This document shows, one piece after another, positions 1 to 5,362 of a stretch of DNA of 9,919 nucleotides. Numbering within the stretch: the stretch's first letter is position 1; every line of letters starts with the position of its first letter. Both the position numbers and the translations under genes were made by a program. The stretch covers positions 1 through 9,919 of the forward strand of contig JAEWCI010000005.1 in NCBI GenBank assembly GCA_023390705.1, in the 5' to 3' direction. The stretch is from Pseudomonadota bacterium. Lineage in GTDB: Bacteria; Pseudomonadota; Alphaproteobacteria; Acetobacterales; Acetobacteraceae. The notes beneath the pieces were generated by a model, which saw only the letters and a list, made by a program, of their open reading frames with translations, did not search any database and had not been told where the DNA came from.

Positions 1-326
1 CACCATGGCGCGCCGCGCGGTGGATGACGTGGCCGGCACCAACATCAGCGGCGCCCGCCCGGAGAATGAGCGGCGCAGCGGCATGACCGGCAGCGGCCCG
101 GACGGCACGCCCGGCAACCCGCCGGGCACCATGGCGAGCCGCGCGGTGGACGACGTGGCCGGCACCAACATCAGCGGCGCCCGTCCGGAGAATGAGCGGC
201 GCGACGGCCTGACCGGCAGCGGCCCGGATGGCACGCCCGGCAACCCTCCCGGCACCATGGCGCGCCGCGCGGTGGATGACGTGGCCGGCACCAACATCAG
301 CGGCGCCCGTCCGGAGAATGAGCGGC
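1..326 (+). repeat. 126-bp in-frame tandem repeat (about 2.6 copies visible)
   Basis: Units begin at 5, 131 and 257, exactly 126 bp (42 codons) apart. Bases 1-4 look like the end of a further unit upstream. Copies 1 and 2 differ at only about a dozen positions. Copy 3 follows the unit for about 70 bp, to 326, and then diverges. The period is a multiple of three, so unit gain or loss keeps the reading frame. The near identity at DNA level, including third codon positions, suggests recent duplication or ongoing homogenisation. Confidence 0.9.
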
Positions 327-373
327 CGGCGTCCAGCCGCCCGACCAACACGCCGGGCGGTCCTCGCCGCTGA
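2..373 (+). CDS. Repeat-rich hypothetical protein, C-terminal part (5' end outside window)
   Basis: The frame is open from the window edge (the codon before the first ATG is ACC, as at the end of every repeat) to TGA at 371-373, so this is the C-terminal part of a longer protein. About two and a half copies of a 42-residue unit are visible. Each holds RAVDDVAGTNISGARPENER followed by a Gly/Pro linker around GSGPDGTPGNPPGT. The Met that opens each unit is a repeat residue and not a good start; no ribosome binding site precedes it. The last unit is cut short and passes into a Pro/Ser/Arg tail ending in PGGPRR. The visible part has no membrane segment and no Cys, is rich in Gly, Pro, Arg, Asp and Asn, and is probably disordered. 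I do not recognise the family. A secretion signal or anchor, if present, would lie upstream. A terminator-like hairpin follows at 429-455. Confidence 0.6.
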   Translation, partial: TMARRAVDDVAGTNISGARPENERRSGMTGSGPDGTPGNPPGTMASRAVDDVAGTNISGARPENERRDGLTGSGPDGTPGNPPGTMARRAVDDVAGTNISGARPENERPASSRPTNTPGGPRR

Positions 374-428
374 CATGATGAGCCGGCGGGACACTGCCCG
401 CCGGTTCCCATAGCCTGCCTCTCCATGG

Positions 429-460
429 GGGCGCCCGGTCCATGGCCGGGCGCCCTCCTT
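429..460 (+). terminator. Terminator-like hairpin after the repeat gene
   Basis: A perfect 10-bp G+C stem (GGGCGCCCGG at 429-438 and CCGGGCGCCC at 446-455) has a 7-base loop and is followed by TCCTT. The T-tract is weak, but the stem is strong and lies 56 bases beyond the stop codon of the repeat gene. The rest of 374-603 shows no gene, only smaller inverted repeats such as GGCCAT/ATGGCC at 503-521. Confidence 0.55.
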
Positions 461-573
461 GCCGTGATGGCATGGTGCAAGGCGCTGGCCAGCTTCACTC
501 CCGGCCATGTCCGGGATGGCCCGGTGATCGGCCCCGAACGGGACTGCTCCCTGGAACGGATGGCCGGAGCGGT

Positions 574-603
574 AACGGCCGGGCGCGGGCGCCCGGTACC
601 GTT
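574..603 (-). terminator. Hairpin abutting the stop of the CitE-like gene
   Basis: AACGG plus CCGGGCG (574-585) pairs with CGCCCGG (590-596) and CCGTT (599-603), with a CGGG loop and a 2-base bulge, giving about 12 pairs. It starts at the base after the stop codon of the minus-strand gene. There is no clear U-tract on the minus strand, so it may act as a 3' stabilising hairpin or a weak or factor-assisted terminator. Confidence 0.45.
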
Positions 604-1488
604 TCAGCCCCCGAAGCGCTTCAGCAGGTTGCGGGCGCGGGCCACCACCGGTTCGTCGATCATCTGGCCCTCGAAGGCGACGGCGCCCTGGCCGCGGGCC
701 AGCGCTTCCTGGAAGGCCGCTACCATGCGGCGGGCGCGGGCGATCTCCTCCGGGCTGGCGCCATATTCCTCGTTGATGATCGGCACCTGGGAAGGGTGCA
801 CGCAACTGGCGCAGGCGAAGCCGATGGCGCGGGAGCGGCGCAGCATGGCCCGGTAGCCTTCCAGGTCGGTGATGTCGGCCACCGTCCCGATGAAGCCCAT
901 GGGCAGGATGCCGGCAGCACGCGCGGCCAGCAGCCCCATGCGCTTCGGCAGGTCCAGCGCATCCGGCGTGGCCTGGGCGCCGAGGTCGGTCGCCAGGTCC
1001 TCGCCGCCGACGCTGAGGCCCACCAGCCTGTCATCGGCACGGGCAATCGCTTCCAGCTTGGGCAGGGAGTCGGCCGTCTCCACCAGGCCGATCAGCTTCG
1101 TCCGGCCGAGGGGCACGCCGGCCGCGACCTCGGCCTCGCCGACATGCTCGGCCAGCACGCCCACATGGTCGGGGCCGAGCAGCTTGGTCAGGATCAACAC
1201 GTCGGCGCCCGCCGCCACCGCAGCCTCGATATCCGGCACGGCAAGGGCGAGGGGGCGGTTCACCCGCACGCAGACATCAGCGCCGCGACCGTCAGGCCCC
1301 TTTTGGCGCACCATCGGCACCGCGGCCTTCAGCGCCGCCCGCGCCGCAGCCTTCTCCCCCGGCGCGACCGCGTCCTCCAGGTCGAGGATGATGGCATCGG
1401 CGCCGCGGGTATGCGCCTTCTCGACGAAGCGCGGCTGGGTGGCCGGGACATAGAGCAGCGACCGCCAGCTCGGCAGTTCACGGGGCAT
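604..1488 (-). CDS. HpcH/HpaI aldolase / CitE-like (acyl-CoA) lyase
   Basis: A 294-residue cytoplasmic protein of the citrate-lyase-beta-like family, which cleaves or forms malyl-CoA-type thioesters with Mg2+. Visible motifs in order: RSLLYVPA (9-16), ILDLEDAV (34-41), VRVN (74-77, Arg75), LVETADS (135-141, Glu137 a likely Mg ligand), GGEDLATDLG (161-170, Asp164 a likely second ligand) and HPSQV (231-235), then the mobile C-terminal segment GAVAFEGQMIDEPVV. Length is normal for the family. The frame opens further, to 1602, but the ATG at 1488 is preferred: GGAG lies 7 bases upstream and the family N-terminus starts right after it. Just before HPSQ the sequence reads GFACASCV where many relatives have a Gly-Lys pair, so substrate range may differ. 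Candidate reactions are malyl-CoA, methylmalyl-CoA or citramalyl-CoA cleavage, or thioester hydrolysis. The CoA-transferase at 2891-4129 is its natural partner. Confidence 0.9.
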   Translation of the reverse strand: MPRELPSWRSLLYVPATQPRFVEKAHTRGADAIILDLEDAVAPGEKAAARAALKAAVPMVRQKGPDGRGADVCVRVNRPLALAVPDIEAAVAAGADVLILTKLLGPDHVGVLAEHVGEAEVAAGVPLGRTKLIGLVETADSLPKLEAIARADDRLVGLSVGGEDLATDLGAQATPDALDLPKRMGLLAARAAGILPMGFIGTVADITDLEGYRAMLRRSRAIGFACASCVHPSQVPIINEEYGASPEEIARARRMVAAFQEALARGQGAVAFEGQMIDEPVVARARNLLKRFGG

Positions 1489-1580
1489 CGGGCGACTCCA
1501 TCTGGGGCGCTGCCGGCCGGTGGGCCGGCCTGCGCGGGTGCAGAGCCCGCATTGATCCCAGGCCGCCGGTGCTTGTCGAG

Positions 1581-1626
1581 CCTGCAGTGGTTCGCGCGTC
1601 ATCCTGAACGCGCAAACCGCTGCAGG
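1581..1626. promoter_or_regulatory. 18-bp imperfect dyad in the citE-like/Bug divergent region
   Basis: The arms 1581-1598 and 1609-1626 (outer part CCTGCAG/CTGCAGG) pair at 16 of 18 positions around a 10-base spacer. It lies between the divergent starts at 1488 and 1786, so it could be an operator or an RNA hairpin in a leader. I see no convincing -35/-10 pair in this GC-rich interval. Function is not shown. Confidence 0.4.
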
Positions 1627-1637
1627 TCATCGCCCGT

Positions 1638-1686
1638 AGAGCGGATTTACGCTCCCGGGCGTTCACGCCCGTCCGCGATCCGCTCT
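1638..1686 (+). repeat. Palindromic (REP-like) repeat, left copy
   Basis: Perfect 9-bp ends AGAGCGGAT (1638-1646) and ATCCGCTCT (1678-1686) enclose a second stem, CGGGCG-TTCA-CGCCCG (1656-1671). The same element occurs inverted at 2762-2807: 1641-1686 matches its reverse complement at 41 of 46 positions, and all five differences are transitions. It lies 100 bases before the Bug gene start. It is probably a dispersed extragenic palindrome and not a gene-specific operator. Confidence 0.75.
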
Positions 1687-1785
1687 GGCCGGTCGGGCCG
1701 GGGCGGCGAGATGGCCTGGCACGATGGCTTGGCACGGGGGCGGGATGCCGGGCATGCTGCTGGCAAAACGGGAGGAACACGCCAA

Positions 1786-2763
1786 ATGCCCATCGCCCGC
1801 CGTGTCCTGCTGGCCGCGCCTGCCCTGCTGGCCACGCTGCCTGCCGCCGCGCAGTCCTGGCCGGACAGGCCGCTGCGGCTCGTCATCGCCTTCCCGCCGG
1901 GAGGCACCACGGATGTGATCGGCCGGCTGCTGGCGGCGCAGATGACGCCGCGCCTGGGCCAGCCGGTGGTGGTGGAGAACCGTGCCGGCGCCGGCGGCAG
2001 CCTGGGCACCGAGATGGTCGCCAAGGCCAGGCCGGATGGCTACACGCTGTTGCTCGGCGCCAATGGCGGGCTGGTGGTGAACACGCTGATCATGGCCAAT
2101 CTGGGCTATGATCCCTTCCGCGAATTGCAGCCCATCGGCCTCTGCGCCCGGGTGCCGATGGCCCTGGTGGTGCGCGCCGACCATCCGGCGCGGACGGTGC
2201 AGGAACTGGTCGCCCTGTCCAAGGCGCAGCCCGGCCGCGTCACCGGCGGCACGCCGGGCATCGGCACCTCCAACCACCTGGTGCTGGCGCTGTTCAACGA
2301 GGCGAGCGGCGCCGGGCTGACGCCGGTGCATTACCGCGGCACCGGCCAGATGTTGCCGGATCTGCTGGCCGGCAACATCGCCTGCATGATGGATCAACTG
2401 CCGACTTCCGTGCCGCTGGCGCGGGAAGGCAAGGCCCGGCTGCTGGCCATCACCGCCGAGGCGCGCAGCCCCCTGGCCCCGGAGCTGCCGACCCTGGCGG
2501 AAGCCGGCTACCAGGATGCGGTGATGATCACCTATTTCGGCCTTTGCGGCCCGGCCGGCATGCCGGCCGAGGTGGTGGCGCGGCTTGCCGCCGTGCTGCG
2601 TGAATGCCTGGCCGATGCCGCCCTGCGCGAAAGGCTCGGCGGGCTGGGGGTGGAGGTCGCCACGCCGGAACTCGCGGCGCCCGAAGGCTTCGCCCGCTTC
2701 CTCCAGGCCGATCTCGGGCGCGCCCGCCGCGCGGTGCAGCTTGCCGGGCTGAAACCGGAATAG
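1786..2763 (+). CDS. Bug-family (TctC-like) tripartite tricarboxylate transporter substrate-binding protein
   Basis: A 325-residue periplasmic solute-binding protein. It has a Sec-type signal peptide (ARR, a hydrophobic Leu/Ala stretch, then PAAAQS with cleavage near residue 22). The mature start PDRPLRLVIAFPPGG (26-40) is typical of the Bug family, as are VVENRAGAGG (62-71), DGYTLL (84-89) and a central HYRGTGQMLPDLLAGNI that contributes to the ligand pocket. Length is normal. The ATG at 1786 has GGAGGA 9 bases upstream; the frame runs open much further up but only as antisense to the neighbouring lyase. No TctA/TctB membrane subunits are in the window, so it is an orphan binding protein, as is common in bacteria that carry many Bug genes. 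The ligand is likely a carboxylate but cannot be named. It is divergent from the lyase and convergent with the CoA-transferase. Confidence 0.92.
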   Translation: MPIARRVLLAAPALLATLPAAAQSWPDRPLRLVIAFPPGGTTDVIGRLLAAQMTPRLGQPVVVENRAGAGGSLGTEMVAKARPDGYTLLLGANGGLVVNTLIMANLGYDPFRELQPIGLCARVPMALVVRADHPARTVQELVALSKAQPGRVTGGTPGIGTSNHLVLALFNEASGAGLTPVHYRGTGQMLPDLLAGNIACMMDQLPTSVPLAREGKARLLAITAEARSPLAPELPTLAEAGYQDAVMITYFGLCGPAGMPAEVVARLAAVLRECLADAALRERLGGLGVEVATPELAAPEGFARFLQADLGRARRAVQLAGLKPE

Positions 2764-2807
2764 AGCAGATCGCGGACGGGCGTGAACGCCCGGAAGCGTG
2801 AATCTGT
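2762..2807 (-). repeat. Palindromic (REP-like) repeat, right inverted copy
   Basis: Inverted copy of the element at 1638-1686. It begins inside the TAG stop of the Bug gene. Its inner stem is CGGGCG-TGAA-CGCCCG (2777-2792) and its outer stem is CAGAT (2766-2770) with ATCTG (2802-2806). The G-C pair at 1643/1681 of the left copy is an A-T pair here (2767/2805), so pairing is kept despite the change. It would be transcribed as a 3' hairpin of the Bug mRNA. Confidence 0.7.
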
Positions 2808-2827
2808 CCGACGAACAATAACCTCGG

Positions 2828-2859
2828 CCGGTTGGCGTTCAGTTCCGAACGCCAACCGG
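2828..2859. terminator. Bidirectional terminator-like hairpin between convergent genes
   Basis: A perfect 13-bp inverted repeat (CCGGTTGGCGTTC at 2828-2840, GAACGCCAACCGG at 2847-2859) has a 6-base loop. It lies 65 bp past the Bug stop on the plus strand and 32 bp past the CoA-transferase stop on the minus strand, a position that can serve both. No long T-tract follows on either strand. Confidence 0.6.
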
Positions 2860-2890
2860 TTGTAGGGCGGGCATGGCGTGAGGGCGCAGG

Positions 2891-4129
2891 CTATGACGGC
2901 TCCCGCACGACGCCGGCCTCGCGCAGCCGGGCTAGCTCGGCCTCGCCCAGGAGCGGGCCGAGCACTTCACCGTTGTGCTCGCCGAGCTTCGGCGCCGGCC
3001 GGGCGAAGACAACTGGCGTGCCGGAGAGATGCGCGACCGGCCCATGCATGGGCAGCCAGCCATTCGGCATCTCGTCATCCGGCACGGCGATCATCGCCTC
3101 GCGCTCGATCACATAGCGGTCATGCTCAAGCTGCTGGGCGTTCATGATGGGGCCGATGGTGACGCCGGCCTTGTCGAAATGCGCCAGCGTCTCCTCCAGC
3201 GTCATCGCCGCGATGTAGTCGGCGATGATGCGGTCCAGCTCCAGCCCGTGCCGCACCCGCTCGGCATTCGTCGCGAAGCGCGGGTCGGTGATCATGTCCT
3301 CCCGCCCCATGGAGCGGAACAGCTTCTCCGTCATGCCCTGGGTGCTGGCTGAAAGGCAGACCCAGCCGCCATCCTTCGTCTGATAGGCGTTGCGCGGCGC
3401 GGCATTGGTGCTGCGGCTGCCGGTGCGCGGCTTCAGCCGGCCGGTGAGCTGCCAATTGGCGACCTGCGGCTCCAGCATGGTGAAGATCGGCTCGAACAGG
3501 CTGAGGTCTATGACCTGGCCCTGGCCGGTAGCCTCCGCATGGCGCAGCGCGATCATGGCATTGGCGGCGCCGTAGAGCCCGGCATAGCCATCCGCCATGT
3601 ACATCGGCGGCAGCACCGGTTCCCGGTCGCCGAAGCCGTTGACGGCGGCGAAGCCGGAATAGCCCTCCACCAGCGTGCCGAAGCCGGGCTTGTGGTTGTA
3701 CGGCCCGGTCTGGCCCCAGCCGCTGATGCGGACGATGACCAGCCCGGGGTTCAGCGTCAGCAGGGTGGCAGGGTCCAGGCCCATCACTTCCAGGATGCCG
3801 GGGCGGAAGCTTTCCACCAGCATCTGCGCCCCCGCCACCAGGCGCTTCACCACCGCCACGGCTTCCGGGTTGCGCAGTTCCAGGCAGAGGCTGCGCTTGT
3901 TGCGGCACAGCGTCTTCCAGGTGGTGGAGATGCCGTTGATGCGCCAGTGGCGCAGCGTATCGCCTTCCGGCGGCTCGATCTTCAGCACCTCCGCCCCGTG
4001 GTCCGACAGCACCTTGGTCAGGATGTTGCCGGCCACCAGGCGCGAGAGGTCCACCACGCGGACGCCATCCAGGGCGCCGCGCGCGGAGGGGTCGAAGTGC
4101 TTGAGGTGGGGTGTCGGGTTCTGGCTCAT
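2891..4129 (-). CDS. CaiB/BaiF (class III) CoA-transferase
   Basis: A 412-residue cytoplasmic CoA-transferase of the formyl-CoA-transferase fold. It moves CoA between carboxylic acids through an aspartyl-CoA intermediate and works as an interlocked dimer. Visible family features: LDGVRVVDLSRLVAG near the N-terminus (20-34), HGAEVLKIEPPEGD (44-57), NKRSLCLELRNPE (77-89), the LNPGLVIVRISGWGQTGPY block (126-144), and MADGYAG (178-184), whose Asp180 is the expected catalytic aspartate. The C-terminal part holds RFATNAERV and the GPIMNAQQ segment typical of the family. Length is normal and complete. Its ATG overlaps the TGA of the upstream Bug gene (4126-4129), so the two are probably translated together. 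In known pathways (succinyl-CoA:malate, itaconate or citramalate CoA-transferases) such an enzyme feeds a CitE-like lyase, which sits at 604-1488. The acyl acceptor here is unknown. Confidence 0.92.
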   Translation of the reverse strand: MSQNPTPHLKHFDPSARGALDGVRVVDLSRLVAGNILTKVLSDHGAEVLKIEPPEGDTLRHWRINGISTTWKTLCRNKRSLCLELRNPEAVAVVKRLVAGAQMLVESFRPGILEVMGLDPATLLTLNPGLVIVRISGWGQTGPYNHKPGFGTLVEGYSGFAAVNGFGDREPVLPPMYMADGYAGLYGAANAMIALRHAEATGQGQVIDLSLFEPIFTMLEPQVANWQLTGRLKPRTGSRSTNAAPRNAYQTKDGGWVCLSASTQGMTEKLFRSMGREDMITDPRFATNAERVRHGLELDRIIADYIAAMTLEETLAHFDKAGVTIGPIMNAQQLEHDRYVIEREAMIAVPDDEMPNGWLPMHGPVAHLSGTPVVFARPAPKLGEHNGEVLGPLLGEAELARLREAGVVREPS

Positions 4130-5103
4130 TCCGCCCGGATGTTGGCAGCCCGCGCGAGATCGCGCCAGCGGGCAAGATCAGCATGCAGGACGCGGGGGAA
4201 CTCGTCCGGCCCACCCTGGGCGGGGCGGGCGCCTTCGCCTTCGTAGATCCGGGCCAGGGCGGGCTCCGCCAGGGCGGCGTTCACCGCGCCATGGATGGTG
4301 CTGCGCAGGGCGGGCGGCAGGCCCTTGGGCGCCAGCAGTCCCCACCAGATCGTCACTTCGTAGTCCACGCCCTGCTCCTTCGCCGTCGGCACCGGCGCGA
4401 CGCCTTCCGGCAGCAGCCCATCCGGCGCGGTGGCCGCGAGCAGCCGGATGCGGCCTTCGCGGATGGCGGCATTGGCGCTGGCGACGGTGGTGATCATCAA
4501 CTGGATATGACCGGCGATCAGGTCCGTCACCGCCGGGGCGGTGCCGCGATAGGGCACCTGCGTCATCTGGATGCCGGCCTGGCGGGAGAAGTATTCGGTG
4601 ACGAAGTGGTTGATGCCGCCGGCGCCCGAGGTGCCGTAGTCGAGCTTGCCCGGGTTCGCCTTGGCGTAGCGGATCAGGTCCTGCAGGTTCCGCAGCGGGC
4701 TGTCCTGCCGCACCATGATGAAGAAGGGCGCGCGGGCCAGCAGCGCCACCGCGTCGAAGCTGCCTTCCGCATCCCAGCTCGTGCGCTGGATGGCGGCGCC
4801 GGTGGCAAAGGAGGAGGAGGTGACCATCAGCGTGTAGCCATCGGCCGGGGCCTGGGCCACCTGCCCGGCGCCGATGAGGCCGCCGGCGCCGGCCCGGTTC
4901 TCGACGACGAAGGGCTGGCCGAGCCTGGCCTGCAGCCGCTCCGCCAGCGGCCGGGCGATGACGTCGTTGGAGCCGCCGGGCGGGAAAGGCACCACAACGC
5001 GCACCGGACGGTTCGGCCATTCGCCGGACTGGGCACGGGCCACCAGCGGGGTGGCAAGGGCGGCGCCGAGCAGCGCGCGGCGAGGCAGACGAAGCTGGGT
5101 CAT
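4126..5103 (-). CDS. Bug-family (TctC-like) tripartite tricarboxylate transporter substrate-binding protein
   Basis: A 325-residue periplasmic binding protein. The signal peptide runs LPRRALLGAALATPLVARAQ with likely cleavage after residue 24 or 25; the RR pair before the hydrophobic core is Tat-like but not a full Tat motif. Family blocks follow: NRPVRVVVPFPPGGSND (31-47), FVVENRAGAGG (65-75), DGYTLM (88-93), and a central QVPYRGTAPAVTDLIAGHI. It has the same length as the Bug protein at 1786-2763 but differs clearly in sequence, so a different ligand is likely. It precedes the CoA-transferase with an ATGA overlap, which suggests it brings in that pathway's substrate. The ATG at 5103 has no proper ribosome binding site (GGAA about 14 bases away). 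The strong AGGAGG further upstream serves a short leader ORF that ends one base before this start. Confidence 0.93.
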   Translation of the reverse strand: MTQLRLPRRALLGAALATPLVARAQSGEWPNRPVRVVVPFPPGGSNDVIARPLAERLQARLGQPFVVENRAGAGGLIGAGQVAQAPADGYTLMVTSSSFATGAAIQRTSWDAEGSFDAVALLARAPFFIMVRQDSPLRNLQDLIRYAKANPGKLDYGTSGAGGINHFVTEYFSRQAGIQMTQVPYRGTAPAVTDLIAGHIQLMITTVASANAAIREGRIRLLAATAPDGLLPEGVAPVPTAKEQGVDYEVTIWWGLLAPKGLPPALRSTIHGAVNAALAEPALARIYEGEGARPAQGGPDEFPRVLHADLARWRDLARAANIRAE

Positions 5104-5104
5104 G

Positions 5105-5140
5105 TCAGAGAAAATTCCACGGCAATGGTGTGGCGGCCAT
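5105..5140 (-). CDS. Candidate 11-codon leader ORF upstream of the second Bug gene
   Basis: Reading the minus strand, AGGAGG (5148-5153) stands 7 bases before an ATG at 5140. The ORF encodes MAATPLPWNFL and ends with TGA at 5105-5107, leaving a single C before the Bug ATG at 5103. It is the best ribosome binding site near this gene, while the Bug start lacks one, so translation of the Bug gene could depend on re-initiation after this ORF. The frames differ (37 bases apart), so it is not a simple N-terminal extension. The peptide shows no run of one amino acid that would mark classic attenuation. Alternatives are chance, or a 1-base sequence error hiding a longer N-terminus. Confidence 0.45.
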   Translation of the reverse strand: MAATPLPWNFL

Positions 5141-5275
5141 TTATGCGCCTCCTGCCCGGCGGGCCAGGGGCGGGTGCGCCGGGCCGTTCGGCGCGAAGGC
5201 TTCAGGCCGGAAAGGCAGGGCGGCGGCCGCGCCGCCCCGCCTGGTTTGCTTGCTGCCGGCCGATTCAGCGGCCTC

Positions 5276-5349
5276 GGGCCGTACGGCCCTTCGCCGATCG
5301 GGCGGTTTGCTTCCCGTCAGCCGCGTCACGGCTGCGGGCCAAGGCCCGC
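5276..5349 (-). terminator. Cluster of GC-rich inverted repeats downstream of glcB
   Basis: Three dyads lie just past the glcB stop: GCGGGCC-AA-GGCCCGC (5334-5349), CAGCCG-CGTCA-CGGCTG (5318-5334) and the perfect 14-bp palindrome GGGCCGTACGGCCC (5276-5289). None has a U-tract on the minus strand. They may reduce read-through from glcB into the Bug/CoA-transferase pair. The rest of the 222-bp gap (5141-5362) shows no gene and no clear promoter. Confidence 0.35.
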
Positions 5350-5362
5350 CGCCGGAAGCGGC

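Noticed and set aside
1..326. A CRISPR array
   Set aside because: The 126-bp units are contiguous, in frame and lack unique spacers, so this is a coding tandem repeat.
442..2763. A 773-residue plus-strand open frame covering the lyase region and the Bug gene
   Set aside because: Only the part from 1786 encodes a recognisable protein with signal peptide and ribosome site. The upstream part is antisense to the well-supported lyase and reflects high-GC codon bias that removes stops.
1638..2807. The inverted repeats as ends of an insertion sequence or composite element carrying the Bug gene
   Set aside because: No transposase and no target-site duplication are visible, and each copy is itself a palindrome, which fits extragenic palindromic repeats better than terminal inverted repeats.
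3126..4214. A 362-codon minus-strand frame overlapping the CoA-transferase
   Set aside because: It is the same strand in another frame, rich in Arg/Pro/Gly, with no motif; the CoA-transferase frame is clearly the real one.
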